The notes: generated by a model from the letters alone, not told the origin. 64,000 bases of DNA from Mixophyes australis (GCA_036250195.1 JAVHZZ010000003.1:41823835-41887834), one strand, 5' to 3'. Counted from the first letter of the stretch, positions 1 to 10,622 are shown. Translations and numbers: made by a program.

Positions 1-117
1 TGTCAGATTAGTTGATTACTTGTTCTTTCCCACTTTTCTCTCTACACTCTCTCTCTCTATCTCAGCTAAATCTAACAATTTAAGTCATGTGTGTTTGGTG
101 TGCCTTCCTTTATAAAA

Positions 118-1587
118 ATGACAGATAAAGGAAAGGGCCCTATGGCAAAGTATTCAAAAGTGTTCAAGATGTAATGTAAAATTACCTTGTGGGCAGAAAG
201 ACCCGTTGGCGCTCTGCTCTGTCTGCGAAGCAGGGGTCCCCCCTGCGCAAACCCAGCATATTTCAGCCCCACTGACGGAGGAACCAGCCTGGGTGGCCTC
301 CCTGACACAGTCGGTTTCCTCTTTAGCACAGGTGGTTTTACAATCCAATCAGTTGCTATCTAGTGTGGCAGCCTCGGTGGGCAATATTGCTAGTACATCT
401 TTGGGCCTCCCTGCTACCTCAGGTTCTATTGGAACGTCTATACCAGGACCTTCCTCATTGCTTACGGACCAGGCCCCTGTTCCCACAGAACCGGCATGGT
501 CCGCAGCATTTATAAAGGGTTTGGATAAACTAAACCAGTTACTTGAATACCCAAACATCCCGCCTGCTAAAAGTAAGCGGCCTAGATCCCCTAATACCCT
601 TATGGTCCTTTCAGACTCTGAGGGGTTTTCAGAGGAGGAGGGGGAAATAAATTCTGATCCTGACCAGGTTCAACCTTTGGAACAGGAAGAAAACACTAAA
701 AGCCAATTTATTGATGATTTGGTTTTAGCGGTGAGATAAGCGTTGGACCTCCCAGAACCGGAGGATCCTACTCCTAGAGACAGAAGTCTCTTTAAGAAGG
801 CCAAAAGGAAGGCTATCCGTTTTCCCCCTTCTGTAGAACTCAGAGATATTGCAGAGGGAGCCTGGAAACAGCCTGATAGAAGGTTCTCTGTTCCCAGAAG
901 GTTCTCTTCCCTGTATCCATTGCAGGAGGAAGACGTGGCTCGCTGGGAGAGTATTTCTAAGGTGGATATTCCAGTAGCCCGTTTGGCCAGACACACTTTA
1001 CTACCAGTCCCAGGTTCAGCAACTCTGCAGGATAGGATGCCAATGATCGCAGAGTGGAATCCCAGCTGAAATCTATATTTGAGGCTGCGGGTTCTTCCTT
1101 TAGACCCACATTTGCTTCAGCTTGGGTTGCTAGAGCCATGGAAGCATGGGCAGACCAACTGGCAGAGGCCTTACAGGACTCTGATTTACTTCCCCTGGCC
1201 TGCATTTGAAAGAGGCATCGGGGTACCTTTTATGAGGCGGCCCAGAACACAGCGTCTGTGTCCTCCTCTATTCAGGCTGCATCGATTTCAGCAAGAAGAA
1301 CGTTATGGCTGAAATCCTGGGAAGGAGATTCGGAATCAAAAAAGTCCATTGAAACCATTCCTTTTTCAGCAGCAGGTTTGTTCGGCCCGGAATTGGATAC
1401 TATGATTTCCCAGGCAACAGGGGGCAAAAGCACTTCTTTGCCGGTATTCTCAAGTAGGGGCCGGACTCCTCGGGTCAGTCATTTAGAGGTAGACAACCAA
1501 ATGCTCAAGGCTCCTCTGTCAGGGGGTAGATCCTCGTTTGCAGCTAGGCGCCAGGCCTCCAAGACACAGGAGAAGCCTGCGTCCTGA
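118..1587 (+). pseudogene. DIRS gag-like region, broken
   Basis: A plausible start ATG at 118 opens a basic N-terminus (MTDKGKGPMAKYSKVFK). It runs into TAA at 172-174, and an apparent one-base insertion near 169 moves the continuing frame to the one read from 176. That frame carries a Cys-rich patch (C-x5-C...C-x2-C, codons 170-221), a Ser/Gln-rich stretch and an acidic patch (EEEGEINSD, about 630-655). It continues past an in-frame TAA at 737-739 to 1069. Similarity then moves to another frame (shift about 1030-1045), with a further TGA at 1207-1209, and ends at the TGA at 1585-1587. It would encode the structural protein that packages the element RNA. The assignment rests on position and overall character, since DIRS gag proteins are poorly conserved. 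The four lesions mean no product is expected. Confidence 0.6.
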
Positions 1588-1589
1588 TG

Positions 1590-3514
1590 ACCACTCTACT
1601 TTGCCGGAGGTGGCGCCAGTGGGGGGACGTCTGTCTCTGTTTCGGGAACAATGGGCAGTGTCATCCCAAGACCCTTGGATTCGAGGCATTATATCAAGGG
1701 GTACATGATAGACCTGCTGGGTCCGGTCCTATATTGTTTCTTTGTAACCCCGCTACCCCGAGATCCAACAAGAAGACAGGCAATACAGGCTTGTGTCGTC
1801 TCTCTTCTTTCGCAAAGAGTCATCTGCAGGGTCCCAGACAACCAGAAGGGACAGGGGTTTTATTCAAATCTTTTCCTGGTCAAGAAGCCGGACGGGTCCT
1901 TTCGACCCATTTTAAACCTAAAGAATCTCAATGTGCATTTACGGGTGGACAGATTTCGGATGGAATCCCTGAGGTCGGTAATAAACGGCTTAGTGAAGGA
2001 TCAGTTTATGGCTTCCATAGACATAAAGGACGCATACCTCCACATTCCCATTTGTAATGAGCAGAAGTCTCTCCTAAGATTCACAGTGGGGTCCTCCCAC
2101 TATCAGTTTCGGGCCCTTCCCTTCGGCCTCTCCACAGCTCCGAGGGTCTTCACGAAGATCATGTCGGTCATGGCAGCGTGTCTTCACTTAAAGGGAGTTC
2201 AGGTCGTGCCTTATTTGGACGATCTGCTCATCAAATCCTCCTCAGATTTGCTTACGTCAGCACTTATCCCTCACCTTGGCAGTCCTCGAGAGCCATGGGT
2301 GGCTGATAAACTTAAAGAAATCCCAGATGGTTCCGTGTCAACGCATGGTCTTCCTGGGGCTTATCATGGATACCAGTCGGCAGAAGGTGTTCCTGCCTAC
2401 GGAGAAGATCAGTTCAATCTGGGCTATAACAACTCAGGTCTTGTCCTCTCCCAATCCCTCAATTCATTTGTGCATGTGGCTGCTTGGGAAGATGGTGGCC
2501 TCCTTCGAAACAATCCCCTTCGGTTGAGCTCATTCTCGATGCTTCCAGTGGGATCTGTTACGGAAATGGTCAGGATCCCACATACACTTGGATCTCCAGA
2601 GGATCTCGCTGTCTCCGGGGGCGAGAGCATCGCTCCAGTGGTGGCTGAATCAGGATCACATGTCGGTGGGCAGGTCTTTCGCTCCATGGTCATGGATCAT
2701 AGCCACTACAGATGCCAGCCTGAGAGGTTGGGGGACGGTAATCCTGCACCTCCGGCTCCAGGGACTTTGGTCGGTTCAGGAATCAGCCTTATCAATAAAT
2801 GTGTTGGAGTTGAAGGCAATTCTTTTAGCCCTTCGGGGGGCCCAGTCCCTCCTCCAGGGCCACCCTGTCAGAGTTCAGTTCGACAATGCCACGGCTGTGG
2901 CATATGTCAACAGGCAGGGAGGAACCAGGAGTGCAGCTGCAATGGAAATTGCAGCTCAGATTTTTGTTTGGGCAGAACAGTATGTTCCAGCAATATCGGC
3001 AGTATTCATTCCAGGAATAAAGAATTGGGTGGCCGACTACCTAAGTCGAAATCAAATGATGCCGGGGGAGTTGTCACTCCATCCGGAAGTATTTCAGTCT
3101 CTAGTTCAGAGGTGGGGTCTTCCGGATATAGATCTCATGGCCTCCAGACACAACAAAAAAGTTCACAGGTTTTGCGCAAGGGCAAGAGACCCCTTAGCGG
3201 TGGCAGTGGACGTCATGACGATGTCATGGGAGCTCAGGTTGGGATACCTGTTTCCCCCGATCCCCATGCTTCCTCCCGTGCTCAGACGAGTAAGGCAAGG
3301 CGGTCTGCCGGTAATTCTAATAGCTCCCTCATGGCCACGCCGAGTGTGGTACGCGGACATAATCTCTATGGCGGTAGGACAAGGATTTCGTCTTCCGTCA
3401 CGAGACGACCTTCTTCAAGGTCCCTTCCGTCACCAGAATTTACCTCAGCTCAGTTTAACGGCATGGCTGTTGAAGCCAGCCTCTGGAGGGCAAGGGGTTT
3501 TTCCTCCAGTGTAG
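1590..3514 (+). pseudogene. DIRS reverse transcriptase - RNase H - methylase-like polyprotein, frameshifted
   Basis: The start region is out of frame until about 1700. The reverse transcriptase then reads continuously from about 1700 to 2240: a VKKPDGSFRPILNLKNLN block, SIDIKDAYLHIPI (first catalytic Asp at 2020-2022), LPFGLSTAPRVF, and YLDD with its two Asp codons at 2218-2223. After about 2240 the frame shifts by one. The RT thumb (ESHGWLINLKKS) and RNase H continue in the second frame, interrupted by TGA at 2525-2527. The RNase H acidic residues are all present: Asp 2711-2713 (TTDAS), Glu 2807-2809 (VLELK), Asp 2882-2884 (FDNATAV) and Asp 3035-3037 (VADYLSR). From about 3088 to 3380 follows the methylase-like domain typical of DIRS (WGLPDIDLMASRHN ... 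LFPPIPMLPPVL). The enzyme would copy element RNA into DNA, but two frame disruptions make the copy inactive. Confidence 0.88.
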
Positions 3515-4322
3515 TGAACACTATGATGCGAGCTCAAAAGCCAGTTTCGGCTCGCATCTATCATCGGATTTGGAGAGCCTATATCAGATGGTGTGAAAAT
3601 AGGACATGTCACACGTCCTCCTTTCGTGTCCCTCGCTTATTGGCTTTTCTTCAGGATGGGCTGGAAGCAGGGCTTCGTTTAGGTTCCCTAAAAGTTCAGG
3701 TATCGGCACTTTCAGTATTTTTTCACCTGAAATTAGCGGATTTGCCAGATATCAAGACTTTTCTTCAGGGAGTCTTAGATATTCAACCTCCCTATGTTCC
3801 ACCTACAGCACCATGGGATCTTAACCTGGTACTGGACATGCTTAAAAGGCCTCCTCTTGAGCCTTTACTTGAGGCAGATTTTAGGTGTTTGACCTGGAAG
3901 GTTGTTTTTCTTTTGGCAATTGCATCGGCATGTAGGGTGTCGGAATTGGGAGCTCTGTCTTGCCGGGAACCATATCTGTTTTTTCACGAGGACAGAGCGG
4001 TTTTGAGAACACTCCTCTCTTTTGTTCCAAAAGGGGTGTCCTCCTTCCATTTGAACCAGGAAATTGTAGTTCCGTTTTTTTCATCTACTTCTCAGTCTGA
4101 TCTGCAGTCTATGGAAAAGTTAGATGTGGTTAGGGCTCTCCGTATTTATGTCAAAAGAACATCTCAAATTAGACGAACCGATTCCCTGTTTGTCCTCTAT
4201 GATTCTAACAAATGAGGCTGGCCAGCCTCTAAACAGTCCATTGCAAGATGGATTACGGCAACTATTAAGCAGGCTTACATAAGAGCTAACCTTCCTGTGC
4301 CAGAGAGACTTACGGCTTTCAG
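3493..4322 (+). pseudogene. DIRS tyrosine recombinase, C-terminal catalytic part missing
   Basis: The reading frame starts near 3493 with the SAM-like core-binding region (VVNTMMRAQKPVSARIYHRI, then a helical stretch). It reaches the catalytic domain with the first conserved Arg in SACRVSEL (codon 3934-3936). TGA at 4213-4215 interrupts it. In-frame similarity continues after the stop (KQSIARWITATIKQAYIRAN) to about 4322. The expected His-x-x-Arg box and the nucleophilic Tyr should follow, but the sequence passes straight into the element's 3' non-coding region. I infer a deletion just after the codons for ERLTA. In DIRS elements this enzyme integrates the circular DNA intermediate without target-site duplication. 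This copy cannot be active. The upstream frame junction with the polymerase region (about 3480-3515) overlaps. Confidence 0.82.
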
Positions 4323-4396
4323 AGTGGTCCCACCCTTAGGGGGCTGCTTTAGAACGTCCCCATGGTAAGCAGTGTCCCCCAGACTGGATGAAAGAC

Positions 4397-4701
4397 AAAA
4401 GAGGATTTATATACTTACGTTAAATCCGTTTCTCTGATTCCGTCTGGGGGACACTGCGATCCCTTCCTTCTGCCTTTCCTCTGTATGCTCTTGGTTGATT
4501 GACCTATCTCCTTGGGGCTTTTTGAATTAACTGAGGAGGAAGAGGCGGGGGGATTGTAGAGGGGAGGGGTCTGTCAGCAGTGCTAAAGATTAACTAGCTA
4601 GGTGCCAACTCCTGTGCTCCCCTCCACAACCCCATGGTAAGCAGTGTCCCCCAGATGGAATCAGAGAAACGGATTTAACGTAAGTATATAAATCCTCTTT
4701 T
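4397..4701. repeat. 61-bp inverted repeat at the DIRS right end
   Basis: Arm 1 is 4397-4457 and arm 2 is 4641-4701. By hand alignment arm 2 is the reverse complement of arm 1 at 60 of 61 positions, the exception being C/T next to the GTCCCCCAGA motif. The arms are separated by 183 bp. The outer motif GCAGTGTCCCCCAGA also occurs a third time as a direct copy at about 4370-4384, preceded by CCATGGTAA as at arm 2. This fits the DIRS layout, in which inverted terminal repeats and an internal complementary region guide circularisation of the cDNA. Which arm is the terminal repeat and which the internal region cannot be settled without the left end. Confidence 0.8.
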
Positions 4702-6686
4702 TTACGTATAGTCTCTTAGCAGCACACCTTCAGAATGAGGCAGACGCACTAGTGAAACAAGTCTTTTTTTTTTTTTTTCCTTTTATTAAGGCATGAATAC
4801 ATTACTTCAGTTCCCACTTTGCCAGGTGTATTTAACAACTACTCAGCGTAAATAGATCACAGTTTCTCTTGAACATTTATAATAGTGTTTATGATGAATT
4901 GTAATTGTTATACTGCAACAACGCTGTCACGAACGCCCAGCCTGTAGCAGATACAACAATCTGAACAGCTGGCCATGACTGGCGTCACCTTAGTCACTTA
5001 GCAATGAATACACCTTTTCTGCCACCACAAGGGATTTCCTATGGTGTCCTTACGTTCACCAAAACCACTTATTAATGTTTCACACTTAAATCGCATACAC
5101 ATGTAGCATGAGCCTCCCTGAACTTCGTAAGTTCACAAAGAATCACGGCGAATACGCCAGATTAAATGTATTTAATCTGAAAAATGTTTCCAAGACTTAG
5201 TTACAAAAAAGTTAATAAGACATACAATAAGTTGCACAAATAAGTTTCAGAAATAAATAGGAAATAAAATCAGAGTCACTATTTACTAGTTAAGATTTGA
5301 CGTGTGTGAGTGAACACATTTGAGAAATATGGGACATTTCAGTCTTGATAGACCCCTCATAAAAATGCACGCTGTAATGTCTAAAGCAGAAGACTTTAAA
5401 CACTTCTTACAGGGTCTTCACCCCCACCTTAGGAATTACATTTTCAATTAAGTCAGATTGATTCCCAAAATGACACAGAGCTTTCCGAAGAGAGCTATGG
5501 ATGTCCTGAGATCAGGAATGTTCATAGGACCTGAGTTCTCACCTCTGCTCGTTCTACTTGGCTGGTCAGGTACACATCCGCTGCATACAAATAAACTCAG
5601 TGATGCTTATCTATCCCTGGGTCTGGCAAATTTCAAAACATTATTGACACTTGCATAGGTTCAGACTTGTCATTCAGCAAAGCACACATTGAGATTACAT
5701 TACAAGGTTACATACAATATACATTGTCATACCTGAATATTAAGGGAAAATAACAATAGTACATAATTGTCACAAACACCATAACTCATTCCAGGCAAGA
5801 CATACATAGACTGCAGTGGCACAGCATGGCACTATGGTATGAACTATCCATTTTGCTCAAAAGTTAACATGCATAATATACTCATTTCTATTTGTAGCCA
5901 TAGCAAAAACAAATTCCCTCATAGCAGCTGGTGTTACGGTGGTACTAGCAGTATAACTCATTTATTGGATCATATACACTATCCTTCAGCTTCTACTGAA
6001 CATGTTTGTTTCCTCTATGCTTTCTAGGCATGCATTTATATCATCAAGCAGAGGGTTTGTTGTTGTGGCAACAACTAGCTTAATCCAGTGCACGGAGCAC
6101 AGCGGAGTTGTATCAAAAGTTAGGGCTACAAAGCTATGCAAGCCTGCCCGATTTTATAAATACATGGCTAAAAATCAGAGAACGGAGGCAGAAAGTAAAC
6201 TGAAGTCAGTTTTCTGTGAAATATCGTTAGTAAAACCAGGACCCAAAAGATCACGTACCTGGAATCCAGGGATTCTTGCACCCCCATCCCCCCTATGTCT
6301 CGCACACGCCCGCTACTGCTAGTATGTTGGCTCATGCACAGGACAATAAAACACAGTCTTATGGAGGTAAACAAGCTGCCTCTCCATAAGAGCACATATG
6401 ATATACCAGACTGCCCCCCCCCCCCCCCCCCTATATGCAAAAAAACTACTTCTGCTCCCACATAGCATGCAGTCTGGATGATTTCCATGTAACATCTGTT
6501 TTTACATTCTGTTTATCATTTCTCTTCAGAATGATATTAAAATGGAATCGCTATCGTTCTCTGAATGGAGCGCACCTAGTTTTCTTTTTATAAATGTTTT
6601 CGGTCTCCATGGCTGGTAATTGGTGTGTATAACTGTAAGTCCCATTGGTTACATTTAGAATAAAATAGTGTTTTGTGCTGTTGCAG
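4702..6686 (+). other. WDR35: Intron sequence upstream of the first visible WDR35 exon
   Basis: AT-rich sequence with no coding exon that I can recognise in any frame. It holds a poly-T run near 4766-4780 followed by TTTTATTAAGG, and a C17 homopolymer at 6415-6431. Short open frames at 5458-5658 and 6002-6322 have no recognisable protein character. It ends with a polypyrimidine-poor but valid acceptor (TTGCAG, 6681-6686). Confidence 0.6.
6415..6431. repeat. C17 homopolymer
   Basis: Seventeen consecutive C residues in the intron. Its length is likely variable between alleles or uncertain from sequencing. Confidence 0.9.
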
Positions 6687-6827
6687 ATTGCTGACGAGGA
6701 GGCAAAGAAGCGGACAAAGCCGCTGCGTGTTAAGAAGCTGTACGTCCTGGCCGCTCTACAGGTGGAGCAATATCACACACAGATGAAGAACTCACAGAAG
6801 GGGAAACTGAAAGGAAAACAGACCGAG
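6687..6827 (+). CDS. WDR35: WDR35 (IFT121) coding exon, fourth from last
   Basis: This 141-bp exon encodes 47 residues beginning [20 protein letters not shown] and ending KLKGKQTE. It is bounded by an acceptor (TTGCAG before 6687) and a donor (GTATAAG at 6828), phase 0 at both ends. WDR35 is a WD40/TPR protein of the intraflagellar transport A complex. It acts at the ciliary base and inside cilia in retrograde transport and delivery of membrane cargo. This segment belongs to the alpha-solenoid (TPR) C-terminal half; the WD40 propellers are encoded upstream, outside the window. The reading frame is intact and the family match is clear from the wording of this and the next three exons, which join in phase. 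Exon limits are inferred from splice consensus and continuity of the protein. Confidence 0.93.
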
Positions 6828-7027
6828 GTATAAGAAGACCTCACTCCCACTACGGAGTGCAAATGTTTATTTCATTTTTTTATAATTTTTTTAACCTGTG
6901 TTCCAGCCTTGACGCATTTGTCTTTTGAGTGACTTTTATTGAAGAATCTTCAATGAAAATGTTGCACAGGACATACAAACATTTGATATATTTGATAATC
7001 AGTAAAACATCCTCTGACGTTTTTCAG

Positions 7028-7184
7028 GCTACAACTGCGTTGGCGGGTCTGCTGGAGGAGGACAGCCTGCTCTCTGATAATCGGATCATTGACAATGCCT
7101 GGCGAGGGGCAGAAGCCTATCACTTCTTCCTGTTGGCTCAGAGACAGCTGTATGATGGATATGTAGACGCTGCCATGCGGACAG
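7028..7184 (+). CDS. WDR35: WDR35 (IFT121) coding exon, third from last
   Basis: A 157-bp exon after the acceptor TTTTCAG (7021-7027). It encodes [20 protein letters not shown], then a [20 protein letters not shown] segment, ending at the first base of a codon. The donor is GTGGGG at 7185. The last base (G, 7184) plus CT of the next exon completes an Ala codon, giving ...MRTALHLRDY. The [11 protein letters not shown] stretch is one of the most recognisable parts of WDR35 and forms helices of the C-terminal solenoid. An open frame that reads on into the intron to 7228 is an artefact. No lesion is seen. Confidence 0.95.
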
Positions 7185-7655
7185 GTGGGGAATGGATACC
7201 ATGTACGATTATACTGTCTGTTCTTTAGGTATTCTGCCCTCTCACTTCTAGCCTGTTATGTGATGTGAGGCAACATCTCGGTAAAGACAAAACACATTAA
7301 GGTCTAACGAGACGTCATTCAGGCAACGTATTAGTGTCGTAGAGTCGTACTGTTGGTTTGAGTATATATTTGGCCTCCTGTCTGTATTGTAATCGTTCCC
7401 TACTAGTTCCCCCTAATGACTTATCTACTTGGTTCTCAGCATGAATCCCATACGGAATACTATTAATAATTGTTTTAAAGTCTTATACCTAAATTAGTTT
7501 GTCTTGTCTTACTTCACATAATTATAACTACCCATCACATATACCACCACAATTCTGGTATTGTATGCAACATCACCTTATTTCTGAAGTGATTCCTAAA
7601 CTGGTATTTAGTATTAATAGTGCTCATCACCTGTAGGACCGCCAGGCTCTATATC

Positions 7656-8027
7656 GGGGTCGCCCAACCTCTATGTCTGGGTCGCCCAACCTCTGTGTCT
7701 GGGACGCCCAACCTCTGTGTCTGGGTCGCCCAACCTCTATGTCTGGGTCGCCCAACCTCTGTGTCTGGGTCGCCCAACCTATGTGTCTGGGTCGCCCAAC
7801 CTCTGTGTCTGGGTCGCCCAACCTCTGTGTCTGGGTCGCCCAACCTCTGTGTCGGGGTCGCCCAACCTCTGTGTCTGGGTCGCCCAACCTCTGTGTCTGG
7901 GTCGCCCAACCTCTGTGTCGGGGTCCCCCAACCTCTGTGTCGGGGTCGCCCAACCTCTGTGTCGGGGACGCCCAACCTCTGTGTCGGGGTCGTCGGCCTC
8001 TCGGTCGGGGACGCCCAACCTCTACAT
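7656..8027. repeat. 22-bp minisatellite in a WDR35 intron, about 17 copies
   Basis: The unit, read on +, is CGCCCAACCTCTGTGTCTGG plus GT. Copies start at 7661 and every 22 bp thereafter, with one 21-bp unit (7991-8011, CGTCGGCCTC variant). Substitutions are mainly T/G in the CTGGG/CGGGG position. The right-hand copies are more CGGGG-rich. The unit has no stop codon in several frames, and 22 is not a multiple of 3, so open frames appear on both strands (7620-8196). These are artefacts of the repeat. Confidence 0.95.
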
Positions 8028-8490
8028 GTGTTTGCTGTGTGATCTGGACTTTTTGCATCTCTTTCTTTTCATGTCTTTTGCTCTTTCGTGTCTTGTACTA
8101 CTAGTTATTTTGTTGCCTGAGTGTCATAAAACTGTTCTGCACTGTGCCATTCAATATATATTAGTCGTACATGTTAGCAGCTATCAGCATCAGTAGATTG
8201 CTTTGGCTGCACAGTTTCAGTGTATGCAAATTTCGTTTAGCCACAAAACACAAACATGATTATCAACATTATGTACGTAATGCGCTGTAAGGGCCCGGTT
8301 CCTTGCTGTATTCTGACTCATTGTGTGTGAATGAGGGGAGAGTGAAATAAAGCATTACTCACCTAAATAGTTTGTGTTTTCTGTGACGTTTCTATTCTGG
8401 AAGTATATCATATGTTGTTCTTCGCTTTTATGTAAATTACTTTAGATTTAAGTAGGCCTTTGTCTATAAATGTTTATTTGTCATTTCCAG

Positions 8491-8731
8491 CTCTCCACCT
8501 GAGAGATTATGAAGATATCATTCCCGCTGTGGAGATCTATTCCTTACTGGCACTTTGTGCCTGCGCTAACAGGGCATTCGGTACCTGTTCCAAGGCCTTC
8601 ATTAAACTGGAATCGTTAGAGACTCTGAGCCCCGAGCAGAGGCAACAATATGAAGATCTTGCTTTAGAAATCTTCACCAAGCACAGTCCAAAGGACAGCA
8701 GGAAACCTGACGTGGACGTCTTCCTGGAAGG
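8491..8731 (+). CDS. WDR35: WDR35 (IFT121) coding exon, second from last
   Basis: A 241-bp exon between the acceptor TTTCCAG (ending 8490) and a donor GTTTGT at 8732. It encodes [20 protein letters not shown], then [20 protein letters not shown] and the [20 protein letters not shown] segment. It starts with two bases of a split Ala codon and ends with GG of a split Gly codon that is completed by T of the last exon. This is helical-solenoid sequence of WDR35, strongly conserved between vertebrates as far as I recall the family. The donor choice is fixed by the phase of the last exon: cutting after 8731 gives ...LEG-A-EGKLP. Confidence 0.95.
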
Positions 8732-10139
8732 GTTTGTATATTGTGTAATATTGTGACACACAGACACCAGAAATAATGCTGAAGCTGCTGACACACAACT
8801 GTTCTGCAAGTTACTGTGCAGTAAAGGTGCTGTAATATCCTAGCGCATTGTAGACAATGAAAACCAACGTCATAGTGGTTGCTGTGGATTACAGCAAATG
8901 TTGTGCGCAGATACCTGGGCATCAAATCTCATCATTGGCATCAAAGTGTTTTTAATCACTGTGGTGGAGGCAGCAATGAATATATTGGATAGGATATATA
9001 TTAGAAGTCATGGAGGACATTTGTGACCATATAAAGGTATTGGGCTATAGGCAGAGTGTCTTTATACAGTCATGGAACACCAGCAGGACTTCTGATACTA
9101 CAGTAGTACTTTACAACAAAGAAAGAACATTTTAGTGTTTTATTCTCCCACTTTACAAAATCCTATTCAATCATGCAATTTTTTCTTGGAATATTTTTAT
9201 AAGACAAAAATTCTAACAAACGAAAACCTGACATATGTTATGCTAACAAATGTTTGCTAATATAATCAATGAATTGACATATTAGGTAAATATTTTTTAA
9301 CTTTGATAACTAACTGGATACTATATATTTAAAAAATCCTATTCAGATATACTTACCCTATTTTAAAGCAGTACCATTACCTAGTAGAAGATAAGGTTCC
9401 CCTCCCCCATTACTCTTATAGCCCCAGAGAAAAACAGGGTATGAACCAGAGGACCAATCACAAGCTGCAATTAAGGGATTGCAGTTTGTGATTGGCCCTC
9501 CAGCTCACACCCACCCTCCGCTGCCATTTAAAGTCTGCTAGTTAATTAGCCGGTACTACGGAATCACAGGAGCCTGGGAACGATGATGCATGTAGAAACA
9601 CAGTGTATGAACACGTGTGACATACATTGTAATGTTTGCCACTCCTTTGCATGAATGAAGTATTCCCTGACACTATAGTGAAAGATGTTGTTATCATTGA
9701 TGACTAGTGATATCAGACAGCGACAATGTTAATGTTCTTTCTCAGTTTTTATAGAACAATTTCTACCACTCATATTTATATCCCATAGATCAGCGTTACC
9801 TAGATACCTGTGTCCTTGTCGATTCTCAGGTAAACTCATGGCTGTCCATGGGCTTACATATTGGACAGGCCGGATATCACTGTATTTACTATGGTAGAGA
9901 AACTGCACACTATTATCTGACTAAATAGGACTTTGTTGGCCTAGTCTGTTTCCATTGCTGATCTCTTGGGAATGACATGAGAGGTTAACCCTTTGCTATG
10001 AATGCATATGTTAGAACAGGTGATATATATATGTTCTTTTATGTACAAACATTGTGTAGGTCCATCTTAAATATTTTGAACAGAGTGGAATAACGTTTTG
10101 CATAAAATGACTAATTTAGATTATCTTTCACTCCAATAG
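8732..10139 (+). other. WDR35: Last WDR35 intron
   Basis: A 1.4-kb intron from donor GTTTGT (8732) to acceptor CCAATAG (ending 10139). It is AT-rich with no open frame of interest. The one structured part is the inverted repeat with two CCAAT boxes at 9451-9498, in a GC-richer patch (about 9390-9560) that may be an old repeat fragment. Confidence 0.8.
9451..9498. repeat. 21-bp inverted repeat carrying paired CCAAT boxes
   Basis: Arm 9451-9471 and arm 9478-9498 are complementary at 19 of 21 positions around a 6-base loop. Each arm contains a CCAAT motif (as CCAATCA on + and ATTGG on the opposite side), so the boxes point away from each other. It may be a hairpin from an old transposon or LTR fragment. 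No function is shown. Confidence 0.7.
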
Positions 10140-10290
10140 TGCAGAAGGAAAACTCCCAACATGCATTGCTTCAGGGAGACCGATCACAGAATACCAGTTC
10201 TGGATGTGCAGTGTGTGTAAGCACGGAGTACAAGACCGCGAGATCGCCGCTTACAGCTGCTGCCCTCTCTGCCATAGCTCCACAGCATGA
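10140..10290 (+). CDS. WDR35: WDR35 (IFT121) last coding exon with zinc-binding C-terminus
   Basis: The exon opens with T of a split Gly codon, then [20 protein letters not shown], the Cys-rich tail, and ends at TGA 10288-10290 after CHSSTA. Cysteines and histidines fall in a zinc-ribbon-like pattern: Cys in LPTC, the C-x2-C-x-H set in MCSVCKH, and C-C-x2-C-H in SCCPLCH. This small zinc-binding module closes IFT-A solenoid subunits such as WDR35. The four exons in this window together give about 229 residues of the C-terminus, so roughly four fifths of the protein lies upstream, based on my recollection of about 1,170-1,180 residues for vertebrate WDR35. The frame is intact to the natural stop, which argues that the gene is functional despite the surrounding repeats. 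Confidence 0.95.
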
Positions 10291-10622
10291 GCCTCTCACT
10301 TTACAGAACGTATCAATGTAAATATAGAACACTATAATAATACAGACCATTCCTTCTGGTTATTGGATGTATAGAAGTCTGTGGTTGACTAGCTGGACCG
10401 CCCAGGATTAGGCCACATGGTGCTGTGAGAAGAGGGATAGTGAGTCTGTCCTAGGGACAATTGTTTATATACAACCAATTGTAGATCACTATTTTCCTCC
10501 GTCTCGACCAGCAACAGATTCTCCTACAGACAATTCAGGACCACTACAGAAACCATTCCCCAATCACACAGTCAAAGTAAGCAGAGTATATTTTAGGCAC
10601 AATAAACATTAAATAGAATAAA
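10291..10622 (+). other. WDR35: WDR35 3' UTR with candidate polyadenylation signals
   Basis: The region directly follows the stop codon. AATAAA occurs at 10601-10606 and again at 10617-10622, the first candidates downstream of the coding end, giving a 3' UTR of roughly 330 bp. A third AATAAA is at 11061-11066, closer to the satellite array, and could support a longer form. Cleavage sites are not visible from sequence alone. Confidence 0.6.

Larger units (their letters stand above)
1..4701 (+). mobile_element. DIRS-like tyrosine-recombinase retrotransposon, decayed, 5' end outside window
   Basis: The order of coding remnants is that of the DIRS order of retrotransposons: a gag-like region, then reverse transcriptase, RNase H and a methylase-like domain, then a tyrosine recombinase instead of a DDE integrase. 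No long terminal repeats are seen. The right end instead carries an inverted-repeat structure (4397-4457 against 4641-4701), as DIRS elements do. The left terminal repeat is not visible and should lie upstream of base 1. Every coding segment has frameshifts or stops, so the copy is dead. It lies in the same orientation as WDR35, upstream of the first visible exon at 6687, so I infer it sits in a WDR35 intron. The right boundary is set at the end of the inverted repeat and could be off by some bases. Confidence 0.85.

Noticed and set aside
4900..5150. Possible LTR beginning TGTCACGAACG in the upstream intron
   Set aside because: No second copy, no adjacent primer-binding site and no matching inverted end could be found.
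5458..6488. Short open frames in the intron before the first visible WDR35 exon
   Set aside because: No protein family character, no splice signals joining them in phase to 6687, and one runs through the C17 tract.
7620..8196. Coding frames over the 22-bp minisatellite (both strands)
   Set aside because: They lie inside a WDR35 intron, exist in several frames at once and only translate the repeat unit.
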